Origin: Emergomyces orientalis
Lineage: Eukaryota; Ascomycota; Eurotiomycetes; Onygenales; Ajellomycetaceae
Assembly (NCBI GenBank): GCA_002110485.1
Contig: MOWL01000048.1
Span: forward strand, 248,001 to 312,000
DNA: 64,000 nucleotides
Direction of reading: 5' to 3'
The translations under genes were made by a program, and so were the position numbers. Numbering within the stretch: the first letter of the stretch is position 1; every line of letters begins with the position of its first letter. A model generated the notes under the pieces. It made no database searches and was not told where the DNA came from. It saw nothing but the letters and a program-made list of their open reading frames with translations. Below are positions 46,490-58,586 of the stretch, one piece after another.

Positions 46490-49164
46490 TCAATCCTCCA
46501 TATAAAAAAACGGCCTGTCACGCCCCTGGTATCTCAATGCTGGAACATGCATTGGAACAGGGACGGTCGGCTCGAACACGGTAGAGACCTTTGACCCGTC
46601 GTCTGCGTTGTTGCTGGTGTCCTCAGATTTGGGTTCGACAGGGAGAGTAGTGGTACTACCGGTTGACGGGCTTGATGACAAATTTTCTGAGCCGTTGTGG
46701 CGAATGGGAATTACAACACCGCATTCCCAGTTTCGGCAGTTTAGCTTTGGTTTGGTGGTTGAGCGGTCGAGGACGAGGCGGCCCCTGGGTTGAGAAGTAA
46801 TTAAGTATTTTATCAGTGATAAAGCGAAAAAGGGAAGCGGGTTTGAGGGATTTGAAGTTTAGGATATCCTTAAGGGCTAGGGGAAAAGCGGGGGATGGGG
46901 GACTATCAATTTTACATACCACGCGCTTTCTGAGAGATTGGCGCTGCCCACGTATACCCAGCCAGCATAGAGGGTGGAGTTATCTTTCAAACTGGTGACG
47001 GGTTTATCGGGGCGGACGAAGAGCATCTGTACAAGGCCAAGAATATGTTAGAATATTTGCTTGCCGCTTGAAAATATACAAGTTTATTTTAAGAAGTATT
47101 TTGCCGTACATGCCTTGTTATGCATTAGCAACCCCTCCCTTTGACTAACATTGTCCCTCATAATGTCCTTCGGGAACGTTGCTGAATTATACCACTTCGG
47201 TTGAAAACAGATCGTCCCGGCACTCTCCGTGCCGCCCTTGGATTTACGAACTGTGCTGAGCGAAGGGAAATAGACGCGGAATCTGTCTTTCCACTTGGCG
47301 CCGTCCGCTCTTTTGGTGACTACTCCCCATTTTTCGGATGGGAAAGTCTTCGAGGTGCGAAGGGTCAATTCTTTTAAACCATTGTCTCCTGTTTCAACAA
47401 ATTAGCAAAGGAAAAGGAGGGGCAGATATACGCAGTTTGGAGGTTATCTTACCTTGCGCTGCGAGATATATAGATCGTAGAAACTGTTCGTTCAGTGAGC
47501 CCACTGAGGAAGTCTGTAGGACATGTAAGCATGGTGTATTAAAAACAGAGATCAAATGAGCATCAGTGAGCTTACAATGTAATCAAGGTTTAGATCTTGA
47601 GATGCCTGAAGTCCCAGGGTAATTATGGCCCTTCCAAGACCGCACAGACCCGTTCTTCTCCATTTCGGGTCTGTATGAGATCCGCCACTGAAAATCGTTA
47701 AGCTTGTTCAGTAGTAATAAACTGGGCTAAGATGATACATACATTGTATGCACAAACGCGATCTCCTTCGTAGCACTGAAATCGAATTGTAGCATTTTCT
47801 CTATAATTTGTTCATGTAAGTTAGAAGCTTGGAGGAAATAAACCAAATCATCGAGGAACGATGTTCGAGGTCCCTTGTCCAAATCCGGCGATTTTCGAGG
47901 AAGGTCGATAAGAAAGACAATCTGACAGATAGGAACCGTATCATCGTTAGAGAACGATATTCTTTCGAGAATAACATTTCAAGCAGCTTTGGGGTCTTAC
48001 ATTTTCCATGACGCCTCCCTGCTCCCCCCAGTCGAAAGGGACGAGGTTCGCGCTTGGCACCACAATGCGAAGGTAACCGGGGTGAAAAAGTAGCATGAGT
48101 TTCGAATGCATACAATTCACCTGCGGCTCCATGGGAGGAAAACAGAGTCTGACAGACCCCATAGATTTCGTGTCATTCTCCAACTCCCGTTTCTGTTGAA
48201 TATGTCAGTTGCGCATGAACATGCCACTGGCTTGCAAATGAGGCCAGGACAACAGGAAAGAAACAGATAAGCACAATGACCTGCCGCATACCTTGTCTTC
48301 TTCCTTTTCTCCCATAATGAGAAGAAACCTAGTCTTTGTAATATCGAATTTCGAAAACATCCAATCCACGTCCCATATGTAAGAACTCAGAACGGCAAGC
48401 TCAAGGTCCGATTTCTGGACCACTTCTTCGAATTTAATATCGTCACCTTTCCTATCATAACCAAAGGCCCAAGTCTTCTTGACGGTACCCTTCGGGAACA
48501 GTAACGATGTCGATGCCAATTCCATGGGCTGTGATTGAATTCCAGTCTTTGAAATTACTTCATCTCCTGTTCGCACAAAGTTTCCAGGAGGATGATGACC
48601 AGGCACTGCAGCCTTAAGAGGCAGATCTTTTTTCACGTTCACGATCGTAGCATGTTTCGACACAGGTAACTCGGCTGTGGTCGACGCCTTCCTCTTCCGT
48701 CCAAGTCGTGCCAATCTTTCCTCCTCCATCTTCTTGCGATCCATTCCCAAAATTCCCAGCAGCGAGTTTGAATTTGCCGAACCAGGCGCAGCATCCTGCT
48801 GCAATGTCTTCTCTCCAACCCCTTCAGGCAGGCCGGAAGACGTTTCCCCCGCTTCACTGGCACTTCCCAAAGAATTATGCTTCAGTAGCGATAACTTAAT
48901 CGCCTTCTCAAGTTCTACATCTGAGTCATCGGTCACCCCTTCGGATGCAGCAACTACTACTGCTGGTGTGTGAGAATCTGACTGCGAAGAATCGTTTGAC
49001 TCAGAGTCAACAGTTAGATCAACAAAATTGGACTCGCGATGAGGTGGTGCTGCAGACGTTGCTACTGCTGCTGGCGATCGTTTTGCTACATCTGATAACG
49101 AAGCCTCGATGGCAGCTCTCATACGTTCGTCCTCATCATGACCATAAAAGTCATCAATATCCAT
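46490..49164 (-). CDS. TDP1: Tyrosyl-DNA phosphodiesterase 1 with N-terminal UIM-like motifs
   Basis: Eight exons (48292-49164, 48001-48192, 47743-47921, 47576-47687, 47453-47513, 47114-47388, 46920-47026, 46490-46784) give 697 aa. The enzyme hydrolyses the tyrosyl-DNA bond of trapped topoisomerase I and other 3' adducts in the nucleus. It belongs to the phospholipase D superfamily. HKD motif 1 is VNCMHSKLMLL with His320 and Lys322 and SANL Asn340. HKD motif 2 is LLMHNKMLF with His562 and Lys564 and GSANLSESAWG. The N terminus carries two UIM-like segments, ERMRAAIEASLSD (about 13-25) and VELEKAIKLSLL, then a Ser-rich linker, making it longer than the yeast protein. The intron after Lys564 starts GC rather than GT. 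The ATG at 49164 is the first in frame after an upstream stop. Confidence 0.93.
47027..47113 (-). other. GC-AG intron in TDP1
   Basis: The donor reads AACAAG|GCATGT and the acceptor TTGTACAG|ATGCTC. Joining here restores LLMHNK-MLFV, the expected HKD2 context. The nearby GT four bases inside would break the frame. GC-AG introns are a known minor class. Confidence 0.75.
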
Positions 49165-49847
49165 TGCGTAGAGCCTTTGGCAACTAGTTGCAAAGAATGG
49201 CGTTGTTGTTGTTGTTGTTGTTGTTGCTATTCTTGTTCCTGCTGTCTTGAGGGGGTGTTTCAATAGTAGTTGGGTAAAGCATGTAAGAAGAATGCCGGCG
49301 AATGGCACAGTCGTGAAGCGTGGTATCTATGTCTAAAACGAAGCGAAAGGAAGACAGGAGGTTTCTTGGAGGATCTGGTAAGATGCCAAAAACCAAGCAA
49401 AAGTCCGTGTGATATCACAGTCCTCTCGCTGAAGCACATTTGCTTAAACCATGCAACTCTGCTAACACTCCAAATTACTCTCCGTATCATCTATTTCCTT
49501 TTCCTGTTCCTCCTTTTCTCAACGCATTCCAGGGGAGGTTGAAGTAAACTCGATATCACGTGCTGTTGAGGCTGCTTCGAGATGGTCCAAGCTTCAGGTA
49601 GCCAATTAGTCATACAAACCTTAAGATTAATGACGTCATCGTGTCATCGCTCGATTGCGAGGACACAGGCGCAGAATATGTACAGTAAATTACAAAATCA
49701 AACGGAATAAAAGACTTTTCATATATACTGATAAAATCTCCGTCAATCATGGATTAATTATGTACAAATACCAATCCCAAAATCAAAACCACCCCACAAC
49801 AATCACATCGCAACGAAGCTAGTAAAGATATACAAAAATAAGATGCA
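49165..49847. promoter_or_regulatory. Shared divergent promoter region of TDP1 and the FAD oxidoreductase
   Basis: 683 bp between two diverging start codons. It includes the GTT repeat and a possible CREB-like TGACGTCA at 49631-49638. No gene was seen. Confidence 0.45.
49202..49226. repeat. (GTT)8 triplet microsatellite
   Basis: Eight GTT units (AAC on the TDP1 strand) lie 38 bp upstream of the TDP1 start codon, probably in its 5' leader. Confidence 0.9.
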
Positions 49848-51616
49848 ATGGCTTTGGCATCGCAATCTACCAACAGGCAGAAGGTGCTGATAATTGGAGC
49901 CGGAGCAGCAGGAATGGTACGCCAATAGCACAAAAAAGAAAAGAATAAAGAAGGAAAACCCCATTCCCATTCTCTTCCCTACCCAGAACATAAAAATAGA
50001 AAATGAGTGACCAAACATTTCCAATCACATACAAAATTCATTCTAGTCATGCGCAGCCACTCTAGCCGAACACCCCAGAAAATTCGAGGTCACGGTCATA
50101 GAGCGCGCTAGCGCGCCCGGGGGTGTTGCGACATCGTTACCGCTCGATCGGCACATGTATGGAGCAGATTGGATGAATAATGGGGTGCAGGGGGGTCCAA
50201 GCCTATTCCGCCATACTTTCAAATATCTACGGGATTATGGCTTTGAGCCAAAAGAGATGAAGTTGCAGTTTTCCTTTGGGAAGGGTAAAGAAAATTTTTG
50301 GACGAATGTGTTTCCGACGGCGTTGATTGAGAAACACGTGGATGAGATTAAGAAGTTTGGGAGTGCGCTTGAGATCATTAGAAAAGGTGGAATAGCGCTG
50401 TGGATATTACCTGTTAAGTCGTTTCTTAGGTTGTTCCGGTTCAGCAAGGAATTTAGGTACAAGATGGTTATTCCGCTTGCCTCCATTGTGCTAGGGACGG
50501 GAAATCAGACGGAAGATGTCCCATGTGGCCTACTCCAGCAGTTATTTTGTGATCCCGGAATGAAAGTCTGGGATTACGACCCAGTATCGTTCGTGCCGAA
50601 TCGCCCAAGCATGTTTACCTTCCCCAACATGCGACTCTTCTATCGCGATTGGGCGATAGGTTTGTGCTCTAAAGGGGTCACGATCCGTCTGAATACTGAG
50701 GTCATTAAGATCATACGCAGAGATCGTCACGGTGTCGCTGTTGAGACGACAAGGGCTAACGGCGATACACGAAGTGGCGGTCTAGTACGTGGCCACAGCA
50801 GCGTCACCGAAGGCTTTGACAAATTAGTTCTCTGTATCCCTGGGGATGAGGCGAATCATCTGTTGGGCAATTGGGCAACCTGGAAAGAAAGATTTGTCCT
50901 TGGCGGTCTCAAAATGTTCAACCGCCTCACTATCACGCATTCAGACTCAGCATATATCAGGGAACTATATGAAACTCGCTTCCGGGGCGAGCTGTGCGCG
51001 ACTCCTCAGACGAAAGAGCAGGAAGATCAAATTTCCTTTGCAAAAGGTGCAACGGCCGAGCAGCCTGGGTTCAGGCCAATGTATTATACCCGCCCTTACC
51101 ACGAAATGAAAAGCAAGATGGAGCTGGGATTCGATTGCTCGAATTTCCAGTATCAATTCCAGCCAGATATTAAATCGGGACAGGCCGCACTCTCTTTTGA
51201 CCACCACGTTTTCCAAAGCCATTTCTTGGATGTCAAATTGAAACATCTATGGACTGCGAATCGGATTGATGAACGCACTGTCATCGAACGGAAATGGTGG
51301 CATCAGTTGTCTCACCGCTGGCAGCATTACGTCAGGGTCGCCCCGGCCATGCGGTTCATCAACGGGAACAAAAATACATATTTTGCAGGGTCATGGACAT
51401 TTGTGGTGAGACCATGCCAAACTCCAGGCATACGCATGAAATGTAGCCCATCGTTCGCTGACAGAACCGGAGCAGGACATTCATGAGGTCGCATGTATTT
51501 CCGGCATTGCGGCAGCGTATCGCCTTGGTGCGGAGTATGAAAATTTCGACGACCTTGCTGCAACTAATTTTGCAAAGTATTTGAAAAACGCTCATGGCAT
51601 TAAATTCGGGGGGTGA
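49848..51616 (+). CDS. FAD-dependent oxidoreductase (flavin amine oxidase-like)
   Basis: Three exons (49848-49916, 50047-51405, 51476-51616) give 522 aa. The N terminus has the dinucleotide-binding fold VLIIGAGAAGM (residues 13-23), with exon 1 ending exactly after it, then VTVIERASAPGGVATS, where the Glu binds the FAD ribose. Near the C terminus, NKNTYFAGSWTFV then DIHEVACISGIAAAYRLGA match the second FAD contact region. The last intron (51406-51475) uses GTGAGA..CAG, and skipping it would truncate this region. The family covers flavin oxidases and desaturases of unknown substrate that occur widely in ascomycetes. No signal peptide or clear membrane anchor. It converges on the short-chain dehydrogenase, 294 bp away, but a joint pathway is only a guess. 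Confidence 0.85.
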
Positions 51617-51910
51617 GTCGGAGAAGCAAATAACATAAGTAATTTTTCAATGCCATTTGGGACTCTATTCTTGTGCTCTTGTGACCCACTAAATTCGTCC
51701 ATCCCGGATTATAATAGCCAGCTTGCGAGGTGGTCTCTAAAAGCGTTCTTCTCGTATGAAATCGTAGTTCAGTTAAGGATCGCACGGCGTCGTTAGTCAG
51801 GAGGGCTCCAATAGGCGCGGAGTCATACGTAATTATCAATTCCACATCTGGATTGGGCTGGCATGATCATCACTAATAACTCATTCCATCATTGGCACAT
51901 CATGCGATAT

Positions 51911-53125
51911 CTAGTTATCCTCCCCCTCACTCTTCAGATTGATATCATTAGTTCCAGCTGCCTCCTCCTTCGGATGGGTGGGCTGCTGCGGGTGTGGATC
52001 ACCATCAGCAAGAGGGAAATTCAAATGTTTCCAATCCTCAATCTCCTCAGTAATGCATTTCAGCCGATCCCTAATGCTCTCCACGGCATAGCTGCCCAAG
52101 AGGAGCCGTAATGGCGGGAATGAGCAGTGGGCAAGCTGCCAAACAAGCTCAGCCGCTTTCACAGCGCTTATAGGCTGCTTATCGCCCATCCACTGGATAA
52201 TACGCCTGGCATGCGACGCGGGTGCTGTCGTTGAACTATACGCCTCGCTTGCGGGTTTTATAAGAAAATGCCCGAACAGCGGCAGCGGGGAGGAATGAGA
52301 CAAATCTGGGGCAATGGAACCCGGGGGGGATTCGGGCGGGTCAAAATCATCACGACGCATGTGTCCCGGCTCCACAAGCGTGCCTTTAATATTAAATGCG
52401 TCAATCTCATAGAGCATACTCTCAATAAGCCCCTCCACGGCATACTTCGTCGCGCAGTAGGGTCCCAGTCCAGGTACGCCAAGCGCTCCGGATGTAGAGC
52501 TGAATATCAAATACCTTCCGGCACGCCGCTCGCGGAAGTATGGTAGAGAGAGCTGTAGGATATTCAACGTGCCAGTGAAATTGGTCTCGAACTGATTGCG
52601 GATGTCATATTCATCTTGGTCCTCGCAGGCTCCCACCACGCCGTATCCGGAGCAGTTGACAATGCAATCGATGCGCCCAAAATGTTCGATGGTCTTATCG
52701 ATCACGGCGCGGACGGTTTCGCGGGCTCGTACGTCACAGAGAAGGCCGATGCAGTTCCTGTTCTCGGAGTGGAGTGTTTCCATACTTGCTGGGGAGCTTT
52801 CGAAGGTACGTCCAACGGCTGCAACGAGGTCACCATGGGCTAGAGTGCATTTGACGAGCGAGCGGCCTATGTGGCCGGTTGCACCAAATATCTGCGGGGA
52901 AGCATGCAGGGCGTTGGGATTTGGTTAACAATCATCGTAGAAGTACCGAGGGAATCATATCGTAACTAGAGACAAACGTACCAGCCATACTGATTGCTTA
53001 GGAGGATTTTGAGGTCCTGGAGGGTCGGTTGTCGCGGGCAAACGTAGCCGAACATCTTGCGCTGCGGCAGTGGATGGCGAGAGTGAGCTGGCTACACCAA
53101 TACGTTCGCGAGGTCGCGGATCCAT
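51911..53125 (-). CDS. Short-chain dehydrogenase/reductase (classical SDR)
   Basis: Two exons (52982-53125 and 51911-52891) give 374 aa. The intron of 90 bp has GTACGT and CCGCAG ends. The N-terminal 45 residues are Pro/Ser-rich, then KQSVWLIFGATGHIGRSLV provides the cofactor-binding glycine motif. Its ATGHIG is unusual (TGxxxGIG is standard) and closer to atypical or extended SDRs. Further motifs are CDVR (adenine pocket), NCSGYG (NNAG equivalent), the catalytic Ser in IFSSTSG, and YCATK with Tyr and Lys. The C-terminal extension of about 100 residues is acidic and longer than usual. NADP- or NAD-dependent oxidation or reduction of a carbonyl is expected, with the substrate unknown. Its start is 463 bp from the VPS45 stop. 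Confidence 0.88.
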
Positions 53126-53588
53126 TGCGAATCAGGTCTGTGGGGACGAACAAAGGATATTGTTCACACAATTAGAAGGCAGGTGTAAAACAGTGGCATT
53201 GTTAACTGCGGAGAAGTTTTAGTCTTGGTTATCTAGTTACCGGCTCCACTAACAGTGTCTGCATTGGTTATTAAGACATGTTTAAATATTTTTGGCCAGA
53301 GCTCAGCCCTAGTTAGCCCCAGCGGCCTAGCTGAGTATGCCCCAGATATTTAACTACAAAACTACACGTAAATATCTAGCAATGGAATAACATCTAAAAT
53401 TTGCGAAGATCATAAAATAAATTGCCTTAACTAAGTTAGGACAACTGGGCTGCTTCAAGAAAATACATTGATGATATTAACCACCCTATTTAAATACGCC
53501 ACGCCGTTAACACGCATCCCACACTCGCGCGGCAATCCCGAGATAGCACTCCTCATTCCAAACAACAAAACCAGTAACTTATAAAAAG

Positions 53589-55491
53589 TTAACGACCAAT
53601 TTCCCTCCGAAGTCTGCCTGCAGCTGTGGTCGGAGGTGGTTCTGGCCAGTTGCCTACAGCATCATCAACCTCTTCAAGAAAGCTAGCACTATTGTGGATG
53701 CAAGTAGTTCCCAGGACAACACGAACACCAGGTGAGCTAGCATTGACCTGGGCCACCATTTTAGCTTCTTCGTAGGTTGCTCCTCCTACCATGAACACAA
53801 TTATATCCTGAGGTTTGTCCCGAGTGTGTCCACCGCCTTCGAGGAAGGGGTATTGAAGCTCCTTCAGCCGGCCCTTGATGAGGTTTTGCAGAGTGGATTC
53901 TAATCGCGGAGAGTGCTGAGTGTATACATTCTCGACGCCTTTCAGAGGTCTAAAGCGGTCCCGAGCACCGGATAGGAAAGATGCGGACTCGAATAGGTCT
54001 GAGAATCCACCGGCAACTGGGGGCGCCTGGAGCGAGTGGTGGTACGCTAATAGCTTTGGGATAATATTAATTCTATGCGGCGACACGTTCCCCGCCGCTG
54101 TAAGTAGGTCGATCAAAACAGGCAGCGCATTCGAAGGCTGTTTCTCATAGCGTATGGCATATAATGCGACTAGACGGATTTTGTTATCCGCCGTTACAGA
54201 TGGAGATTGAATCAGACGTTGCAGTGCCTTCAAAATATGGTCAGCCTAGTGCATCACACACCACAGGCCATTGGATAGGGGCGTTGAACCAACCTTGAGG
54301 TCATTTGTGTGATTATCATTACAGGCCAAGCTCTGTTCCAACTCGCTCACATCTAACAAGCTATGTTCACCAACTTTTCGACTCAACTCGCTGACCAGAG
54401 CCACATGTTTGCTTACGTTTCCCGAAAGCTTTCGGAATTCAGGGTAATCCTCGACAAATCGCTTCATGTCCGCAATGGATTCAATGCTCATGTTGTTTTT
54501 GGTTCGGGACTGATACTGTTCGACATACTCCTTGATATTCCCGCCTAAATCGCCGAAGTTTTGGTACATATTCTTTTTGAAAAATGGGTCCTGGTCCTGG
54601 GATATCACAATTTCTTTAAGCTCTGGTCTGATATCTGGAACACCGCTCAAGTCAACCCTCCCATTATCAATTCCAAGTAATTCATGGACCATCGCTTGGT
54701 AGGTCCACTGGTTTAGTAGGGGAGTTATAGGATCGTCCCGGCGGTCTAGTATAAGCAGGATTGGAGGCGTATCTGTTTTCCGGAAATTAAACAGTTGCTC
54801 CTCTTGCGTGAGCTGGTAACGGACTTCAGTGGCAAGTTTCTTGGCTATAAGGCTATTCTTCTCGTACCGAATCAAGGGATTCTTCTTTAAGGACAATAGA
54901 AGTGCGGTGACTCCTTCCATCGCTCGCTGGAGAGCGTCTGAATTCCATATATCTGGACTTTGGCTCCATATCCTTTGTTTCGGGTATCCTATGCCCAAGG
55001 AGCAAAGGTCAGGGTTGATCACCGAAAAATCGGCAAAATACTCCTGCACCGCCTTGACAACCTCATGATCATCCGCTTCCGCCAACCTCTCCAGTGACGA
55101 TTTGCGAACAATGTTGCTGAAGTAAATGTAGTACTCGCCATACTTGGGCTCTCGTAATTCATCGATGAGAAACTGTATGGAGTCAGGCGAAGGGCGAACA
55201 AAGCACAGACATCGTAGGTGTCGCATTTTCTCGCGGGACTGGTTGTCGAGGCGATCGATCAGGTAGACTTCATGGTTCAGGAGAGCGGACTGGGTCATGG
55301 CAGTGGATATAATAGAGACCTAGGAAAATTGTTAGTCCTGCCAGTCATTACGGTTAGAAGGTCGCGTCTCCCACGGTCTCACTATCAAGCAATAATATCT
55401 TCATCTTCGCGGTGGAGGATCCGGTCGCGGATGAGTCTCCCACTGAGACCATCTTCGAGACGTAACCGGACACAGCTGAGACGACGTCCAT
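53589..55491 (-). CDS. VPS45: Vps45, Sec1/Munc18-family vacuolar sorting protein
   Basis: Three exons (55375-55491, 54294-55319, 53589-54245) give 599 aa, close to the yeast 577. Vps45 binds syntaxin Tlg2/Pep12-type SNAREs and directs fusion of Golgi- and endosome-derived vesicles on the vacuolar route. The start MDVVSAVSGYVSKMV, then KMKILLLDSETVSIISTAMTQSALLNHEVYLIDR, is the conserved N-terminal block (residues 1-58). Also clear are ILDRRDDPITPLLNQWTYQAMVHELLG and NMYQNFGDLGGNIKEYVEQYQ. The C-terminal domain has QDIIVFMVGGATYEEAKMV, the family hallmark, and HNSASFLEEV near the end. The first intron (55320-55374) uses a weak GTGGGA donor, and the second is only 48 bp (54246-54293) with GTTGGT. 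The gene looks intact. Confidence 0.94.
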
Positions 55492-56118
55492 CGTGGGTAT
55501 TAAACGGGCCGGCGCAGGTAAGTGTACGAAATAGTTAGTGGCGAGGGCTGGACCCCTCCCGTGTAGGAGTCGAGTGTTTCGATGTGCTGCCAGTTAGGAA
55601 AAGTTTACTGTTACGTAGCTGCGATGATGTTGATGTTGTTGATGCTGTTCATGCCGCTTTGTTCCAAGTCTGTCGTCACTGCGATCCTAGTTAGCCATAC
55701 ATGACTAAGCAAGAACGATCACGTGAATACATCAGTCCACAACAGGTTCATACAGGGGACGGAGGAGAAGGATTCATCCCCGACCTCATCTCATCTTTAT
55801 CTTGACCATGTTGGTAAAACCCTACGGCTAGGTGTTATGTGTCTTGTATGCAGTCAATAGGTAATAAAGAGAGTTCGAATATCAATTGGTCGCAGCTCCC
55901 ACTGACTGCGTGGAGAGCAGCTTAGAGCCGGAGCAGATGCAAAACCGATCAATTGTCAGGAATCAAGTTGAAATAATCCCCACTCCGTATATTACTGCCG
56001 AAATATTTGATAACTCCCGCAATTGATACTAGATTTCCCGACTATTTGGTTCATGGTCTAAGTCAAATTATACCTCGGATGCTTTGGAGACCTGACTCGA
56101 CTCTCAGGTCTCACCTGC
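55492..56118. other. Intergenic region upstream of VPS45
   Basis: 627 bp holding the VPS45 promoter, with imperfect GAT/GTT triplets at 55622-55655. No gene was seen. Confidence 0.5.
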
Positions 56119-57601
56119 TCATCTACAATATCGAACAGAGCAGCCTCCTGCGGCGACAACTGTAATCACTGCAAAAGTAAAGCTTGGATTAGCATCTTTA
56201 ATCTTAATTCAAGACTTTGCGGTAAAGCAGGATAATATAGCTTACTTGCAGTAATGGTCCCAGATGTTGTACCTGCAGCAAGACCATTCGCCATGCCGTT
56301 CATGACATTGCCTGACTGCCCTTGCAACTTTTGATAGCCACTCCGGGCTTGGGATACTTCCTTTCGAATGTCGTTTATTATCTTCTCATGTTCCGCAGCC
56401 TCGTCCTGTGCCGATGTTTGAGACCCCGGAGCCTTGTGCGTACGAATCTCGCGTAGGGATGTCTCTAAGTCATCGAGTTCCTGCTCCTTCGCCGCAAGAA
56501 GGTCGCGAAACTGTTTCTCTATTTCTGTGATCTTTTCTCTCCAAGCCCTCCCCTCCTCTAAGTGCATATCTTTCATCGACTTTTGTAACACTTTTCTCTC
56601 TTTCTCATCCTACTGCCTTGCGTTGCCGTAGTGCCGCGGCGTGTTCAGCATCCATATGGGCCAACTGACCTGCCATCTCCGTTTTCAACTCTCGCAACTG
56701 ATCCTCATGGGCTTTCCGGGCTTTATACAGATCCCCAGCTGCAGCGATACCTGCTGTAGTGTCGCCAAGAGTCTTCCCCTGGTCGATGATCTCCCGTTGG
56801 AGCTGCAGCAGAAATGGAGCCTTCATTTCTTACTGGCGGATAAAATGGGCTATTATGCGCCGTGCCGAGGCCATTTCTTCAAAGAGATCCCTGTGACCGT
56901 TTTCATTGTGACGAAACACAGTCGCCCCTTGTGCGACTAGACTCCCGAAAAACCTGTTATCTGCCAGAAGCTCGACTACGCGTTTCTCAACAATGTCATT
57001 TTCGGTATGACTGGATTCCGCTGGCCACATGGTTATGGCAATGGCGAGGTGATCATAGAACGCAACTCCTCATATATCTTCAGCATTTCAATGGCCCTCA
57101 AACCGGACCTTGACAAGCGGTTGTCAGAGATAGGGTGCAGCATTACCACACCATGGATTCGCACGCCGTTTGCGTACGAGGCACCAAGATAGGTGGCGAG
57201 TATCCTTAGGGTGTCGATGTCAGATATGTTCGTGTCATTGAACCCAGGGGTATCAACAAGGTATATCCGTTGACCATTCCAAGTGAAGTCGAAGACATCT
57301 ATCGAGCTAGTGCCTGTACGGATTTTATTTGGTTAGGGAGCGGTATTTGTGAGATACAGTATCGTGGGATCGGGATAATTGCCTCAACGGCTGTGCTGGA
57401 GATCTCCTTACATGAGAAAAGCCCGTGGCCAACTGTAACATCTTTCCCGGTACATCGAGAGATTAAAGTGCTTTTACCGGACCCTGTCATGCCCATAACA
57501 AGGAAGAATCTATCCCCAGGGTCTGGTTTGGTGAGACCAGTGAAAGCCGCGAACCGTTGGGCCTGCTCTGCCAACTGTTCAGCCGCAACGTTCATGTCCA
57601 T
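56119..57601 (-). pseudogene. AIG1/septin-like P-loop GTPase, disrupted copy 1
   Basis: The intact front reads VMGMTGSGKSTLISRC (P-loop) and HGLFSC, then after an intron (57314-57411) TSSIDVFDFTWNGQ and YLVDTPGFNDTN (switch II/Walker B). Three lesions follow. A one-base shift near 57050-57066 separates LKIYEELRS from YDHLAIAITMWP. A TAA at 56830-56832 replaces an aromatic codon in HFIRQ-(stop)-EMKAPFLLQ. A second shift near 56603-56616 precedes DEKERKVLQKSMKDMH. The tail is a long coiled coil, then a Gly-rich segment (MNGMANGLAAGTTSGTI) and a short last exon after intron 56169-56245. Such GTPases, expanded in some fungi, are of unknown cellular role, possibly membrane-associated oligomers. 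Sequencing error could explain single indels but hardly all three lesions. Confidence 0.8.
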
Positions 57602-58586
57602 ATCTATGGCAATTTACATATTCCACGGACGGAGGATACCCAGGAAAAGGCGAAGTAGACCAACAATATGACGTATATATCATACCCCTTGCGACTACGA
57701 AAGTAACAGAACGATGAAACGCGGGAGAGATATGAGCCTACTCAATCTAGTCCACCAGCAGAGTTATTCACGAGATGCAAGAACGGGATGCAGATGGAGG
57801 CAAGGCTACAAGGCTCTATCAGAAAGCCTGTGGATTTCGGGAACCACCGCAGACCTTAACTGTCGACAGCTAAAACAAACTACGGTGCTCAGACCACGCA
57901 AGCTAAACTTTCCCAGTGGATTGAGCGCCTCAGCCTCAACGTCAAGATTGTACCCCTAGTACTTGTTACGAAATATATTTTAGTGTGCGGATGTCAATCC
58001 GGTATTAAGGTTTTCACGACACGCTCACCAAAAAGGTAAATTGTCGACAAGGGCCATAGTGCACCTGTAAAAAGTCGGTGATCTACTCCAATGTGCGAAG
58101 TTTGCCAGCGCACAAACGTGGCGGGTCACACGCAAGGCTGACTACAGCTCAAGTTGGGAGTGAACCTACCAGGGAGTTCAGTCAGTTTCAACGCCGTTTT
58201 GCGATTTTTCGCTCGGGTTATTGAACACAGCCTTGTCGCATAATGGGCGGCCAGTAATTACAGCCTCGAGGTCGCTTTGACAAAGACTATCACAACGTGG
58301 AAGCCGTGCATCCAATAGCTCCATTTTTCTTTTTGCTTCGGAGTGCAGTAAACGGAATTGTCATAACTTCTAAAATGCCATTGGCATTATCCTAATAACG
58401 CTTGGCCTACAACACTGATAGATAAAGCTACCCCTCTGACTGAACCCGAGCGATCCATGCTGCCAGGAAACCATAAGCCTCATTTTCCTAATGTCGTTCG
58501 TTTTAATCTTCGAAATCTTCATATCTCAGTGATATCAATGCACTCCTTCTTGGCTTAGATACAGAGAACCACGCCTCGATCACAGG
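57602..58586. other. Intergenic region between the two disrupted GTPase genes
   Basis: 985 bp between the divergent pseudogene starts. Unique sequence, no gene or repeat recognised. It was probably the promoter pair of both copies. Confidence 0.5.

Noticed and set aside
49165..49308. N-terminal extension of TDP1 resembling a mitochondrial presequence with a Thr tract
   Set aside because: The frame opens on GTG with an upstream TAG and has no in-frame ATG before 49164, so it is probably untranslated leader.
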